DNA of 64,000 nucleotides from Larimichthys crocea (GCF_000972845.2 NC_040016.1:14280701-14344700), one strand, 5' to 3'; positions 37,972 to 51,726 are shown, numbered from the stretch's first letter. A program made the numbers and translations. Notes: generated by a model not told the origin, from the letters alone.

Positions 37972-37983
37972 CAAAGGCCTTTG
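37972..37983 (+). promoter_or_regulatory. Candidate SOX-type palindrome in intron 1
   Basis: CAAAGGCCTTTG is a perfect 12-bp palindrome with two inverted CAAAG half-sites. SOX9 activates Col2a1 through paired inverted SOX sites in intron 1 of mammals. The 2-bp spacing here is tighter than the 3-5 bp usually favoured, so this is a candidate only. Confidence 0.4.
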
Positions 37984-38173
37984 GTAAAAAGTGTTCACAT
38001 TCCACTGCTGTCAGAGGGCATCCAGGCAAATCCTGGCTTGTTGAGGCGAAAAAGGTGCGCTAACAATCAAAATTTCCATAAAAAGAGTTTTTAAAGTCCA
38101 TTAAGATTCAACTTGCCATTATATAACTCTTCATACCTGGAGACTTTCTACTGTCTCTGCAGTAATTTTGAAG

Positions 38174-38191
38174 AAAAAAAAAAAAAAAAAA
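38174..38191 (+). repeat. Poly(A)18 in intron 1
   Basis: An uninterrupted A run; no associated retroelement is recognised in front of it. Confidence 0.95.
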
Positions 38192-39940
38192 TTGGAGCGG
38201 GATTATTCATCATTATTGATTTTAGTATCCACAAGAGACATTTGAGAGTCAAGGTACGCCAGTAGATTGGGGCCAGAAATAATGTTCCATATGATTTCAA
38301 GGTTTCCATCTGCTTAAAAGATTACCCATAAGCTGTGACTGTCAGCCCAGAGACAGACAGAGCCAGGTTGCAAGAGAAGTGATTGGAAAAATATATGATA
38401 GGGGACTTAATTATTATGAGATTCTTCTCAGTATAGAATAAGTCAGGCTTACCAACTTTTTAAAGCGATGAAAAGGTGTACTTCCAAGAAGAAAGAGAGA
38501 AAAAGTTGGAAAATACTCATGCCAACGCAATTGCAACTCTCAGGTTACCTTTTTCAGAGAAATAGGCCCCTGGATATAATGCAAGCCCTTCTTTCTTTAG
38601 GATTTTTCTGGGAGACGCTGAAGTGGCAAAGAAGTCTGATTGTGACCTCAGCACAGCAGGCTCAATGGCCCTAAGTCATTCAGAGTGGACAGGGGCCACT
38701 CACTGGCAGTTCATCAGGCAAGGAGGCCATAGAGCTAATCAGACAGTGGTAGAAGGGGGGTCAAGGCCTAAAAGTTACTAAATACAGTGAAAACAAAGTT
38801 CACCCAACTGTCCTCCAAGTACACCTGGGTTCACTTTACAATTTTCATTGTTCATTTTACTCCCCTGGAAAACAGTATGGCTGCCAACACATGTGAGAGG
38901 AGACTTAGAAATTATCCTCAGTGACGAAAAGCCAGCTTTCTATCAGTTCTCCAGTACACAGAGGAGCCCTTGTCCCAGAATACCCTGTATCAGAAGAATC
39001 TTTCATATATGAGCCAATGAAAGGACAGGTGTCGTTTTTTTTTGACAGTACATCCAGGCCCATAAAACTAAATGTTAAAACCACAAGGAATTCGCATGAA
39101 AGCTGACCATTTTCTTTTCTCTCATGTGTTTGAATTGGCATCTGACACAGCTATGGCTTCCAGATGGGGTTTAAAATGTGCCCCATGTTTATACAAGGCA
39201 ATAGTTTGTGAATTGCCCACTCTGTCCCTTTCCAGAAAGACCTCATTCATTGCTGCTGAGGTCCGTTAGGTTACCTAGACTTAAGCAGCGCTCAAAGGTA
39301 AATATAGCTACTGTACTTGCTCCTTCTCTTACACCCAGCAGTTTGTACCTTGAGGCCTTTCTTTCAGTGGGTCAACCCCTTTCACCTCTCTGCGCAGGTT
39401 CAGTGGCTCCAATCAGAGCATCTTTCTGAGCAACTGTTTGGTCTTTTGTTGACTTCTTAGTAAGCTACCAGACTGGAAAATGTACAGGAGCATGGTTAAT
39501 TACTAAGTTCATTGTTGAACTGTCTTGAGTGGTATAATTTGGTATAATCAAGTACAGTACCTGTATTGAAACATGCCCCACCTCCATCACGTTCAGCAAT
39601 GCGCTCTTTGCCAAGTTGTGGTCTAAAAAAAAAGGAATCCAAACATTTTTCATTTACTGAATGCAAAGTCTGTCTTCTGTACAGTAAATTAGGGTGTCTC
39701 CCACAATGTAAACTCCACCTATATTTAACTTGTCGAGGAATTTAGGCACATGGTCACCAGCTCCTGTGAAGTTGTTGGAGGTTTCCTGCAGGTGTTTCTC
39801 AGCTTCACTGCGAGTCTGTGATGTTACACTGCCACCCTGTGGCTACCACTGAGTTTGCATGTTTTTGTATTAATTAAATAACTGGACTCAGTGTTGGTTA
39901 TTGATAAATGGAACAATGTGACAAGATTTTTTGTTTCTTA

Positions 39941-40090
39941 AGATTACTTTTGGGACATTTTAGCCTTTATTTGATAGTATACGGTCTAGAGACAGACAGA
40001 AAATGTGGACAAATAGAGAGGGGGGTGACACACAACAAAGGTGCAACAGCTGGATTCGAACTGAGGAAGTTGTGGTCCATGTAGACTTGA
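39941..40090 (-). repeat. Degenerate tRNA-derived SINE, minus strand, in intron 1
   Basis: Read on the minus strand, it has a degenerate B box around GTTCGAATCC, then CTTTGTTGTGTGTCACCCC, and ends CAAATAAAGGCTAAAATG. This matches the body and tail of the SINE at 6,780-6,957. The tRNA-like head is badly eroded. Confidence 0.65.
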
Positions 40091-40435
40091 GCTGCGATGA
40101 TTATTGATTAAAAAAGTTAATCGGCATCTATTCTGATAATGGATTTATTGTTTTAGTTGATTTAAAAGCAAAATATGACAGTTATTTGCTGGTTCAAACC
40201 TCCCAAATATGAAGATCTTTTGCTTTTATTTGTCATGTGCGATCATAAACTGAACATTTTTGGGTCTTAAACTGTTACTAAATGAATGGGTGAATGAATG
40301 AATGAGTTAAACCTCCCACTGGGCTGTGGGATATTATAACAGGAAAGTTATAATAGACAAAATGATTAATCAATAAATCAAGACAACAATTGGCAGAATA
40401 AACACCAATGAAAATGATTATTAGTCAAAGCCCTA
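40090..40435. repeat. Degenerate GATTAATC-type interspersed repeat
   Basis: This AT-rich block opens CTGCGATGATTATTGATTAA and closes with GATTAATCAATAAATC then ATTATTAGTCAAAGCCCTAG, the terminal style of a family common in teleosts. Similar decayed copies occur at about 31,830, 36,215, 45,470 and 49,750. The family name is not assigned. Confidence 0.5.
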
Positions 40436-40906
40436 GTGTCCTTCCTTTGCCACCATGACACCCAAGAAGATTTTTTTCATTTGAAGAAATTTTGTTGGTT
40501 GTCATCCACTATAAAGAGGTAGATGACCACAGTTTGAGTCATTCTGTTGCCATCTGTCCTGTACTGTACTGAAAAGGACAGTTTATCATAACCAGCTCAA
40601 TGAAATATCAAATTCAACTTTTCTTAAGAAGAATATGTGGGCAGTTTAAGCTTAAGTTTTCCAGCATGTTTATTTATGAACATATGAACACGTATGCACA
40701 GCATCTGTATCTCCCACCTAAACAAAACAAGTTTTTGTACGTTTTTGGGGATTTTGTGTCTAAAACACATGTTATGACTTACAGTAAGTACAGTAGTTGT
40801 TGTTTATGAGTAACATGTGTTCATACCTGATCTATAATCTCCTTTTTGCTCCCATTGTCTACCTGTCCTGTTCCCTGTGTGTCCCTTACTATGACCTCAC
40901 ACACAG

Positions 40907-41119
40907 TGGAGGAGGATGCTTCTAGCTGTATACAAGATGGACAGCGTTATAGCGACAAAGACGTATGGAAACCAGAGCCTTGTCGCATCTGTGTGTGTGA
41001 CACTGGAATCGTCCTGTGTGATGAAATTGTCTGCGAGGAGCTAAAAGACTGCCCCAAACCTGAAATCCCATTTGGAGAGTGTTGCCCCATCTGCGCCGCT
41101 GACCCATCTCCACCCATTG
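40907..41119 (+). CDS. col2a1: col2a1 exon 2: VWC (chordin-like) domain, alternatively spliced
   Basis: Encodes residues 31-102. The ten-cysteine von Willebrand factor C domain spans Cys38 to Cys93 and includes [18 protein letters not shown] and [12 protein letters not shown]. In other vertebrates this exon is retained in embryonic form IIA, which can bind BMP/TGF-beta ligands, and skipped in cartilage form IIB. It is 213 bp, so skipping keeps the frame (codon 31 becomes Arg). The acceptor is ACACACAG. The chosen donor GTCGTA gives Gly102 and restores Gly-Thr-Pro; a second GT 3 nt downstream (41,123) would instead add Arg. Confidence 0.93.
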
Positions 41120-42408
41120 GTCGTAATTTATTTATCTCACACCTCTCATAAATAAATTACTCTTCGAGATCATGTTGTTTATTTTGGGGAGAAAATGACA
41201 CATTTGGTATTAATCAAAGGTTGGCCAGGTGCAGTTTTACCTCTTTCACCTTCACTTTAACATGTTTAATCAGGCCTTTAATATATGTCCACCTTTGATT
41301 TGAATACAGTTTTCTATCCCCAAAGCAAACAAATGATAAGAAAGAAATGACAACAGTGACACATCTGACCAGATTTCACTGAAATGCTACCTCAACGTCA
41401 TTTTTCCATAGCTGGTTCACCTTGGCCCCATCTTGTTTGAATACTCTCTCCTTCCCAGAGTATCATGAAAACATGTGGGAGTCATTAAGGAAATACCTCA
41501 GTCAAGCAGACACAGCCTCACATTTCTACTTTCTATGCTCTCTGTGGATTTCTGCAGATCTGGTGGCAAGAAAAACTGTGACACTGTACTGAGACTTTTT
41601 GAAGGAGCTACTCACAAAAGTGCCGTTGACTCCTGACAAACAAGTAGCTTGTTGGGTCAGCTCTGGAAATATAAACAAAAGTCAGTTGCGGTGCATGAGT
41701 GAAATCAGAGGTGTCACTGTTTGCAATGCATGCTTGTGGATTAAAATGCTTTAGAAAATCTTCCATTAAAGGCTAAATGAAGCACTTTATTAGAAGTATA
41801 TAACATGTACGCCATCATTTTAATTTATCAAGCACCTACAAATAGGGCTGGCTGTCAACACTTATTTTTGTACTGATTCCAGTGCGCTCAGATTACCAAC
41901 TATTGAACACTGCCAAGTACTGAAAGTTGGCCTGATTTATATATAAATTTTGCAGATTTGTATTATTTTTTGAATTATGCTCTCTCATCGATACCCAGCC
42001 CTACAGTACCTAAAACATATGCAAACATCATTCAATATTCCCACTTAACAATGCTTATTTTAATGCTTTGAAATATAAAAGCAGCCTCCAACAGATTTAA
42101 TATTCTGAAAGTTTTTTTGCTTTCTAGCATTCGCTTTACCTACAGCTGCTTTGCTTCTGCTTTGAGTTCATAAGATGGTGAATCAACCAACACTTTTTCA
42201 ATCCTGATGGGCTCTTTGGGTGCTACAAACACAATTTGGTGGTGGTCTCCAGTGTAGTTCAATTTAGGAAAATGCAATCAGCCATCAGCACGTATAGCGG
42301 TTTGGGGTTTCTGGGAAATACTGTGCAAGCCTCTTGGATTGTTTGTGTGTAACCCATTCGCTAACTGTGGTCTGTTTCTCCCCTCTAACCCGCCTGACCA
42401 CATAACAG
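41120..42408 (+). other. col2a1 intron 2
   Basis: A 1.3-kb AT-rich intron that starts with a weak donor, as expected for a regulated exon. I see no repeat or embedded gene that I can name. Confidence 0.8.
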
Positions 42409-42425
42409 GAACACCTGGAGCTAAG
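42409..42425 (+). CDS. col2a1: col2a1 exon 3 (17 bp microexon)
   Basis: Encodes the last two bases of Gly102 and residues Thr-Pro-Gly-Ala-Lys (103-107), opening the minor helix of the N-propeptide. It is flanked by ATAACAG and GTGAGA. The 17-bp length equals that of mammalian exon 3, and the exon is too short for ORF-based detection. Confidence 0.9.
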
Positions 42426-42851
42426 GTGAGACACTGTAGGATATTAAAACATTGTGTGTGTGGGTCTGTGTGTGCTCTGTAGCACCTGCAATTAAATCTG
42501 TATCTATCCCAGACTCATATCAGTTCTACATGACCTGTACTTTATGGATTTAAACTTTACTTTGTTATGAAAGAGCTTTGCCAGACAGATAATAGTTATT
42601 TCCTCCTCTACACTGTGTGCCATATTTATGTCTAATGATACTGTAGGGGATACTTATGCTCAACATTTTGCTGCTGCCCAGTTTCCTCTGAATTTCAAAT
42701 TTTCCACCAGAAGTGCTTCTCAGTTGGTTTTTTCAAGGGCAATGTTACAAGAGATGTGTGAGAAAAGACAAATAACTGTAAAAATGTTTGAAAATCTTTT
42801 TGTAGTTCAGATCCTAATTGATGTTTTTATGCTTTATCTTTTCAACATCAG

Positions 42852-42884
42852 GGTCAGAAAGGTGAACCCGGAGACATTACCGAT
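42852..42884 (+). CDS. col2a1: col2a1 exon 4
   Basis: 33 bp, residues 108-118, GQKGEPGDITD. It is part of the N-propeptide minor helix, close to the tetrapod GQKGEPGDI. Flanked by CATCAG and GTAAGT. Confidence 0.93.
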
Positions 42885-43009
42885 GTAAGTCGACGCCACG
42901 CAACACTAACAATACAACTTAGCATTCTTTTTATTTAGGACTTTCTATTTGTAAATAGTTTTATTTAAAATCTAACTGAAACACTCCCAAGAGGATGATT
43001 TAGGTCCTG

Positions 43010-43425
43010 TATTGAAGTAAAAAGTAGATAAAATGCACTATAAAAACACACGATCACAAGTAAAGTAGAAGTATTATTAGAAAAATGTATTTTAAGTGTG
43101 AAAAGTAAAAGAACTAATTACAATGGATACAAATGGCTGCTGTGAGTGAGATATTATACCATTAGATTATTTATACTGAAGCATAAATGTGTAAGTAGCA
43201 TTTTACTGTTAATTTAAACTATTTTAAATACTGTCAGGCAGTTTTATCTACACCAGTGCATCATTTTTTATAAGCGTATCTTATGTTTTGTATATAAAAT
43301 ATAAAAAGTAGAGGTTAGTTTATCCTATGTTTTGTATATAAATTATAAAAAGTATCTAGTAGCATGTTATGAAAGTGCTCAAAAAAAGTACCTCAGAAAG
43401 TACAGCAAAGTTCCACCACTGTTGT
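43010..43425 (+). repeat. Teleost short interspersed repeat with an internal tandem duplication
   Basis: It runs from AGTAAAAAGTAGATAAAATG to AGCAAAGTTCCACCACTG, through GCATAAATGTGTAAGTAGCA and TTATGTTTTGTATATAAA. This pattern is familiar from many fish genomes, where copies end in a TTCCACCACTG-like terminus. A 34-bp unit occurs twice (43,277-43,310 and 43,321-43,354) with two differences. Confidence 0.65.
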
Positions 43426-43526
43426 TAAATATTACCCCTGGATGTAGTTATCCGTATGAATAGTTGTTAGTAACTAGAAAAACAACTAGAATAACTTATA
43501 TTAATGAGTATTAACATCAGTCTAAA

Positions 43527-43527
43527 A

Positions 43528-43594
<67 letters not shown>
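43527..43594 (+). repeat. (AAAG)17 microsatellite
   Basis: Sixty-eight bases of uninterrupted AAAG units in intron 4. Such a tract is likely to vary in length between individuals. Confidence 0.98.
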
Positions 43595-44057
43595 GAGTAA
43601 GCCAGAGAAAGAGGAGACAGGTCTATCAGCCCACTCCTCATGAAGCCAGCCAAGCACAACAATGCCTCTATGCTATCCTCAATAAAGATCCTTATAGGCC
43701 TGTGAAGAAGGAGAGAGAGAACAAACTCCCTGTTGCCACCGCTTCAGAGCTGCACCTGGAAATGCTTTACCCCTTTCAGGGAATACAAGTTCGTAGCAGG
43801 AAATAAGAAGGCATTGTTTATTGTATGTTTCTTATAATGCTTCGCCCGAAGAGATTAGCAATTAACAAGCCTGCTCTGATGGGAGAAAGATAATGTTTCC
43901 CCTCTGAGTGCAAGAAAATCTCACATGCGCTGCTTTAGTAGAGCCTATTTAAAGAGTATTTAGTTTGTGCACAAGCCTTCAAATACTACATCTAAATGAC
44001 TCTAAATATAACACTATAAAAGATAATTAACATATTTTCCTTTCTTTACTTGCACAG

Positions 44058-44090
44058 GTTGTAGGACCAAGAGGACCAGCTGGCCCAATG
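44058..44090 (+). CDS. col2a1: col2a1 exon 5
   Basis: 33 bp, residues 119-129, VVGPRGPAGPM, continuing the minor helix. Acceptor TGCACAG and donor GTATGC. It corresponds to the human segment IVGPKGPPGPQ. Confidence 0.93.
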
Positions 44091-44356
44091 GTATGCACCA
44101 ATTTCTGCATTTATAGATTTTCCGTTGATTTTTACTCTTTGAAAGCTTTTATGTTTTGTTTTTTTGGATAGAGAATTCAAGATAGAAAGAGACTGCGTCT
44201 AGAGTAACCACATAGGTATTAAATTTAATTGCTAGTTGCAGTGACAGGAAATGGAAACTGATCTGACATAACAGTAGCAGAGTTCACAAGCTACAGCTGT
44301 TTCTCCTGAGAAAACACCTGAGGTTATTGATTCCTTCACTGTGTCCCGTTCACTAG

Positions 44357-44410
44357 GGCCCACCAGGAGAGCAAGGACCCCGTGGAGCAAGAGGAGACAA
44401 GGGAGAGAAG
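44357..44410 (+). CDS. col2a1: col2a1 exon 6
   Basis: 54 bp, residues 130-147, GPPGEQGPRGARGDKGEK. Six Gly-X-Y triplets of the N-propeptide helix. Acceptor CACTAG and donor GTGAGT. Confidence 0.95.
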
Positions 44411-46637
<2,227 letters not shown>

Positions 46638-46715
46638 AACTTTGCTGCTCAGATGGCTGGTGGTTTTGATGAAAAAGCTGGCGGCGCACAGATGGGTGTG
46701 ATGCAAGGACCAATG
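46638..46715 (+). CDS. col2a1: col2a1 exon 8: N-proteinase site and N-telopeptide
   Basis: 78 bp, residues 182-207, from [10 protein letters not shown] to GVMQGPM. It carries the expected ADAMTS procollagen N-proteinase site Ala185-Gln186, the telopeptide with crosslinking Lys194 (FDEKAGG) and the first triplet (GPM) of the major helix. It is nearly identical to human type II (AQM for AQL) and unlike type I or III, so it is the strongest evidence for the gene identity. Acceptor CCCAG and donor GTGAGC. Confidence 0.97.
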
Positions 46716-48761
46716 GTGAGCGAGCGATGATGAGACCTGCTGCCACTTCCATGTTTTGTTTTGTTTTGTTTTTTACAGCCAGCTGCTAATGATTCGGCTT
46801 GGATGCTACACTCTTGGAGCGGCTAAGAGCAAGAAGAAATGATTAGGCAGCCCGGTTTTGAATCGTCCAGTGCCTCATCCTGCATGTTTACCTTTCTGGA
46901 GGGGCACATACAACCTCTTTACATGAACCAGAGAAGCATCGCATCAAATATAAAAACAACGAGATGGACACATCATCATCGTGATGCTCATCATCATTGT
47001 TCTTCACCAGCAGAGGAGATACCCATGCAGGATTTAAAATCAAGGATGAGAGGAAACAAGGAAGATTACAGATTCAAGATCATTTCCAGTGATTTGTAGC
47101 AACACCTATGAGGAGAAAAAAGAAACGGGTTCCTGATGGAAAATAAACACCTCACATGGAGTACAGAGGGGTCATTTTATAAACCGAGGAAGCAGCCATT
47201 GATCGTTATTATATTTCAAGCTCATGAAAAACCGCTGCTGCAGTCGGTTAGCTGGCATGGCAGCTTGCCTGAGATGGAGTGAAGAGCACACTGGGAGCTA
47301 TTTTGGTTTAAAGAACCGCAGAGCAGCTTGGCAGTTTCTCAGCCCAGCAGAGGTTTGAGACACCAGGAGGTGGGCCACGGCTGGAGTTGATCAGATCCCC
47401 ACAGTTAGCAGCAGTCTGTGTGGCTTCACTCCTACTGACTGTCCTTCCACATGTCTGTCTGAGAGCTCACCACAATACTGGGTGCTTTTTGAAGCTAGCC
47501 CACATTTACTTTGGCATTTGCCAGCCTGCTGGGGAGAGAGCAGTGAAAGAACAGACTGGACTGATGTTTAATCACAAGTCAGGCTTATAACTACTCAGAA
47601 CCCCAACTCATACAACACTCTTACTCAAATATATGCACACACACATAAGCACATATATGCATGTCCCTCAAACACACATTCAAAAATCCTGAAGATATAG
47701 AGCACCATTGATACGTGTCTACCCACTGGGGTAAAAGCTTCCCACACCCACTGAAAGGGGACTTTCATTCATTTCTGAGGACCAGTGTTTCGTGCTGTGA
47801 CGTTTTCTTTGGCTGCCTCCCTGATTTTTTAAGCGTAACCAAGATGCCAAAATGTGTGGGGTTCATAAAAAGCGAGTCTATTGGAAGGAATATGTTTTTA
47901 TCCAAGAGGGAAGCTGTCACCAGCAATCTGAATCAAGACCTTTTTTTTTTTTTTTTTAAACTGAAGACCTTTTTGACAGCAACTCTCACAGTCGCACAGT
48001 CGTTCCTGGTGCAGCTGATGTTCTTTGTGTATGTGTGTGTGTGATAAAAAAGCACAGAGAAAAAGGAAAAAGCAGCAGGGATTTGGCTCATCACCTTCAC
48101 AGAATGTGATTTTCTCTTCCTGGTCAATGATGCATGAAGTTGAAGTAGAAATTACTTTGGCGTGTCACTCCAACCAGAAGTTCTCGCAGAGCAGATTAAG
48201 GTTCAGTCAGAGAGAATTTAGTTGATGAAATCTCACCTACTGTTCTGATGCCTGAAACATTTAGGGATGAGACACTTCCCTAAAACCAAACAGTTTGGTG
48301 TTGTGTTGTTTTTCACTTTAGGTCAAGGTGTAAAAAGTCATGTAGAGTTCAAACACGTAAGAGTATAGCACTACCACTCATGACCTTTGAACTACAGACA
48401 CAAACAGCGGGTGGGAAAAAAATCTTGGAGAAGAAGAAAAGAGGTTGACAGAGAACATGGAAGGATGAAGAGCATTAGAAAGTCTAAATGCCACTGAGGA
48501 ATTTCAAACGATTTATGGATTTGACAAGCTGCTGAGTTTTGTGTAGCTTCAGGGCAAAGCCAGTGATTTTATTTTTACAGCTTCAGACAGGATTCAAGTG
48601 GACAAAAACTTTTTTTTTCTTAACACCTACATTCAGACCTGCAAAAAGTTCAGATAAATAATCTGTTTTATGTGTTTGTATACTTTTAACAGTGTGTATT
48701 GATAAAGGATGTGATTATTTGTTGTTAGTCTGAAGTTGTATCTTTTGTCTCTTCCCATCAG
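46716..48761 (+). other. col2a1 intron 8
   Basis: A 2.0-kb intron containing a 17-base poly(T) at about 47,941 and a short TG run near 48,028. No repeat family or coding exon is recognised. Confidence 0.75.
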
Positions 48762-48806
48762 GGCCCTATGGGTCCCAGAGGACCACCTGGCCCCACTGGA
48801 TCACCT
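48762..48806 (+). CDS. col2a1: col2a1 exon 9
   Basis: 45 bp, residues 208-222, [15 protein letters not shown]. Triplets 2-6 of the major helix. Acceptor CATCAG and donor GTAAGT. Confidence 0.96.
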
Positions 48807-50066
48807 GTAAGTACCTCCTGTATGCACCAGACAACAGACAAGCCGGGTGCACCTGTAGACAAGATCCTGTGCTCGATGACAGACAGGATACTCTAGACTA
48901 AATCTCATAATTGTAATGTGATTGATGTCATATACATATACGCCCCTAGTGTATTTAATACAATTATGACCCCAAAATGACCACTGATTTAGTAACAAGG
49001 CTGACAGACATCAGTGTTTACACACAGACATGTTTTCACTGTGAGTGCCTGAGAAAGGTGGCACACAGAGAATGCTTTCGTCTCACAGCTGCAGGCTCCG
49101 GGGCTTTTTCCTATGCCACAAGCCGGACACACTGCAGAACACCTGTCAATTTACAGTTCACAGAGCCTATGGGCTTACACCTCCACAAACACACACCTCC
49201 CCTTTTTCAGCTTCTGCCCGCATCTCAAGCTCCACCTGCAGCCATTTCAGCCCTCCCAGCCTCCTGAGTAAGGCTGTTAAGTTGTAGGCAATGCCAGCTG
49301 CTGACTTGCCTCAACTTGATGGTTTTACTCACCCTGAGCCCACATTTGGAGAGGCATATTTTCACCTTGGACACCTTTGAGTGCTTTTTTAGATAAGACT
49401 CAAACAGGGTAGACTTTCTCAAAAGAGAGGACATTTGTAGGGAGAGCATGTCATTTTGAGAAGCTGCAGTTTGTAACGTTTACAGACACCGAGATGCAGT
49501 GTAAAATAATGTTTTGTAATAATTTTTGGTGTGGTTTTACTCAGTACTGCTGCAGGTGTATCACTGAATGTATGCATTCAACTCAACTCAACGCTAACAT
49601 GTAAATAAGGATATGCAAATAAATGAATATAAATAGCAACAAATTACGCAGATTTTCTGCATAGCAAATTCATAATAGTATATAACTGGTGCCACACAAT
49701 GACAGTTACACTTACAAGTAAGATGTATAGCTGCAGATTTATGTTCAGCTGCTTCAGTTAATTGTTTATTATTATTATTAATTGATTTATAGATTGCTTG
49801 GTCTTGTAAATATCAGAAAATCATTAACTAACTGACATTTTTAAAATATCTTGTTTTGTTTGTTTGACAGCCAGTACAAAACCCAATGATGTTAAATTTA
49901 CTATCATAGAAGTTGAAAACAGGCTAAAAAAATGTAATTTAAGAAGCTATAATCAAAGAATTGGTTTGTATTACACTTATAATAATTGGTAATTTTCTGT
50001 TTACGGTAATTGGTAAATCCTGTCAGGTACTAACCTAACAGCCTCTCTCTTTTTTCTACATCCCAG
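48807..50066 (+). other. col2a1 intron 9
   Basis: A 1.3-kb intron. About 49,750-50,000 is another decayed GATTAATC-type repeat (CAGTTAATTGTTTATTATTA, later AAGAAGCTATAATCAAAGAA). Nothing else is recognised. Confidence 0.75.
49750..50000. repeat. Fragment of GATTAATC-type interspersed repeat
   Basis: It contains TCAGAAAATC, TTTACTATCATAGAAGTTGA and TTTAAGAAGCTATAATCAAA in the order expected of this teleost repeat. Strongly diverged. Confidence 0.5.
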
Positions 50067-50120
50067 GGCCCACAAGGTTTCCAAGGCAACCCAGGAGAGG
50101 CTGGAGAGCCCGGACAAAGT
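50067..50120 (+). CDS. col2a1: col2a1 exon 10
   Basis: 54 bp, residues 223-240, GPQGFQGNPGEAGEPGQS. Helix triplets 7-12. Acceptor ATCCCAG and donor GTAAGT. Confidence 0.96.
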
Positions 50121-50718
50121 GTAAGTATCCCTTCTCACAGTCCACACTACATAGTTTATTATAAATACTTGCTTTATAAACCATAAACCTCCTCTCCTAT
50201 TTTTAACTTCTTCTTTTGTTTTTCAACTGGTTTCTTTCTTATGTCTGTTTGACTCATTGATATCAATGACACTGAGGACTGCATAAAAGTTATTGCAGCC
50301 ATACTGTTTTCGTTCCTCACTTCTTCATGTGGAAACTTGAACCGCTGCTACCTTACTGTAGCTATACTACATTCCCGTAAAGTTCCCCAACACTTTCTAA
50401 CCTTTCATTGCTCACCACTAAGTTTTACATCTTTCTCTATGTGACCAGCCACTTCCCTCAATCCGAACATTTACAACCCTCTTTAATCAATGCTTACAAT
50501 GTCTCAAACACAGGATATTAAAGCAGTGTACTGAACTGGCTCTACTCACTCATTGCTGCACTTTGTGAGGAGTGGATTTGCAGTTTTCGTATGATTTTCT
50601 TTTTCTTACTTTATCCAGCTTCTCACTGACAGCTCCCAATATTTGTGTGTACCTCTTCTGCTATGTTGTATTTCTCCTTGGATAATTCCCTACCAGACAG
50701 AAGGCAATTATCTAAGTT

Positions 50719-50749
<31 letters not shown>

Positions 50750-51726
50750 GTTTCCACCCTGACTTACCTCTAAGGAAGTTTCCAGAAATCAGACTGCCCA
50801 CCCTCCCCCGTCCTTCCCGTTCCCTCAGCAGGTAGACAATGCAGGGTCTCCCCTCTGCTGGGTTAATCTGCTCCTGCGGAGGTCAAATGTGCAGCCTCTG
50901 AGCTGCCCTCTCTTTTAAAAGTGTTCCAGTGCATCATTATGTGCGATTATAATCAAGCTTCCTTTCAGAAAATAGCTTGACAGTTGTAGAAGGGTCAACG
51001 TTGGCCAAGTGTTTGTGAGAACCGGAGATAATTTTAGCCTTTGAAATCACAATCAGTCAAAAATGGTGTTTTCCAACAGAGCATAAAATTACCAGCAAGA
51101 TGCCGTTAATTGGCAAATTAGATAATGAAAGAATTATTTGTATTCTTAATAAAACTCTTGAAGCTCAGTGTTTTAGTCAACATTAGCACCTTAAAGTTTT
51201 TTTGTCTCCAGTCCTGCCTGCTCAGTCAAGACAGACCAACACAGAAAGAGAGAGAGAAAGGTCATTTAGATGGAAAAGTAGTGACAGAAATAATAAACAT
51301 GAAATAAGAAGGCTGAGAAAGAAAACTGGCAGATAGAAAGCAAAAAAGATGGAAACGTGATCTTTGTACTAAGGATTTTGGATAAACATACTGAAGCATT
51401 GTTCTAATGTTCATGGCCTAATCTTGACTATAAATCCTGCTGACTCCAACCTCTTCTCATTGAAAACAATGCTGTACGAATCGCAATATAATCATTATTG
51501 TTGAGGAACTCATTTTAAGTGTTTTTATATAAAGAAATCCACATTATTAGAAAGCAAAGTACATGATTAAACAGTCACTTGTACAGTTAAAATTATTATT
51601 AGTTATTATTTATTAAAGTCATGTGTGGTCTTTTATGTACGGACGTTGAACGTGTATACTGTTGCCCTCTGTTGGTTATGAATGGAAACTGTGTCTCACC
51701 TTTGCTTGTTTTCTCTTTACTAATAG
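50121..51726 (+). other. col2a1 intron 10
   Basis: A 1.6-kb intron with a (TA)11 run at 50,728-50,749 and a CTCF-like GCCCTCTGTTGG near 51,664. No gene is seen. Confidence 0.75.
50728..50749 (+). repeat. (TA)11 microsatellite
   Basis: Twenty-two bases of uninterrupted TA units in intron 10. Confidence 0.95.

Larger units (their letters stand above)
37283..40906 (+). other. col2a1 intron 1
   Basis: This 3.6-kb intron lies where mammalian Col2a1 has its SOX9-dependent chondrocyte enhancer. It holds a G-quadruplex motif (37,925-37,947), the palindrome CAAAGGCCTTTG (37,972-37,983), a second SOX-like inverted pair ACAAT..ATTGT (38,838-38,851), an 18-base poly(A) (38,174-38,191), an old minus-strand SINE (about 39,941-40,090) and a degenerate GATTAATC-type repeat (about 40,090-40,435). 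No coding exon is apparent. Confidence 0.85.
42885..44057 (+). other. col2a1 intron 4
   Basis: A 1.2-kb intron holding a teleost interspersed repeat (about 43,010-43,425) and an (AAAG)17 microsatellite (43,527-43,594). The ORF over the microsatellite is a repeat artefact. Confidence 0.8.
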
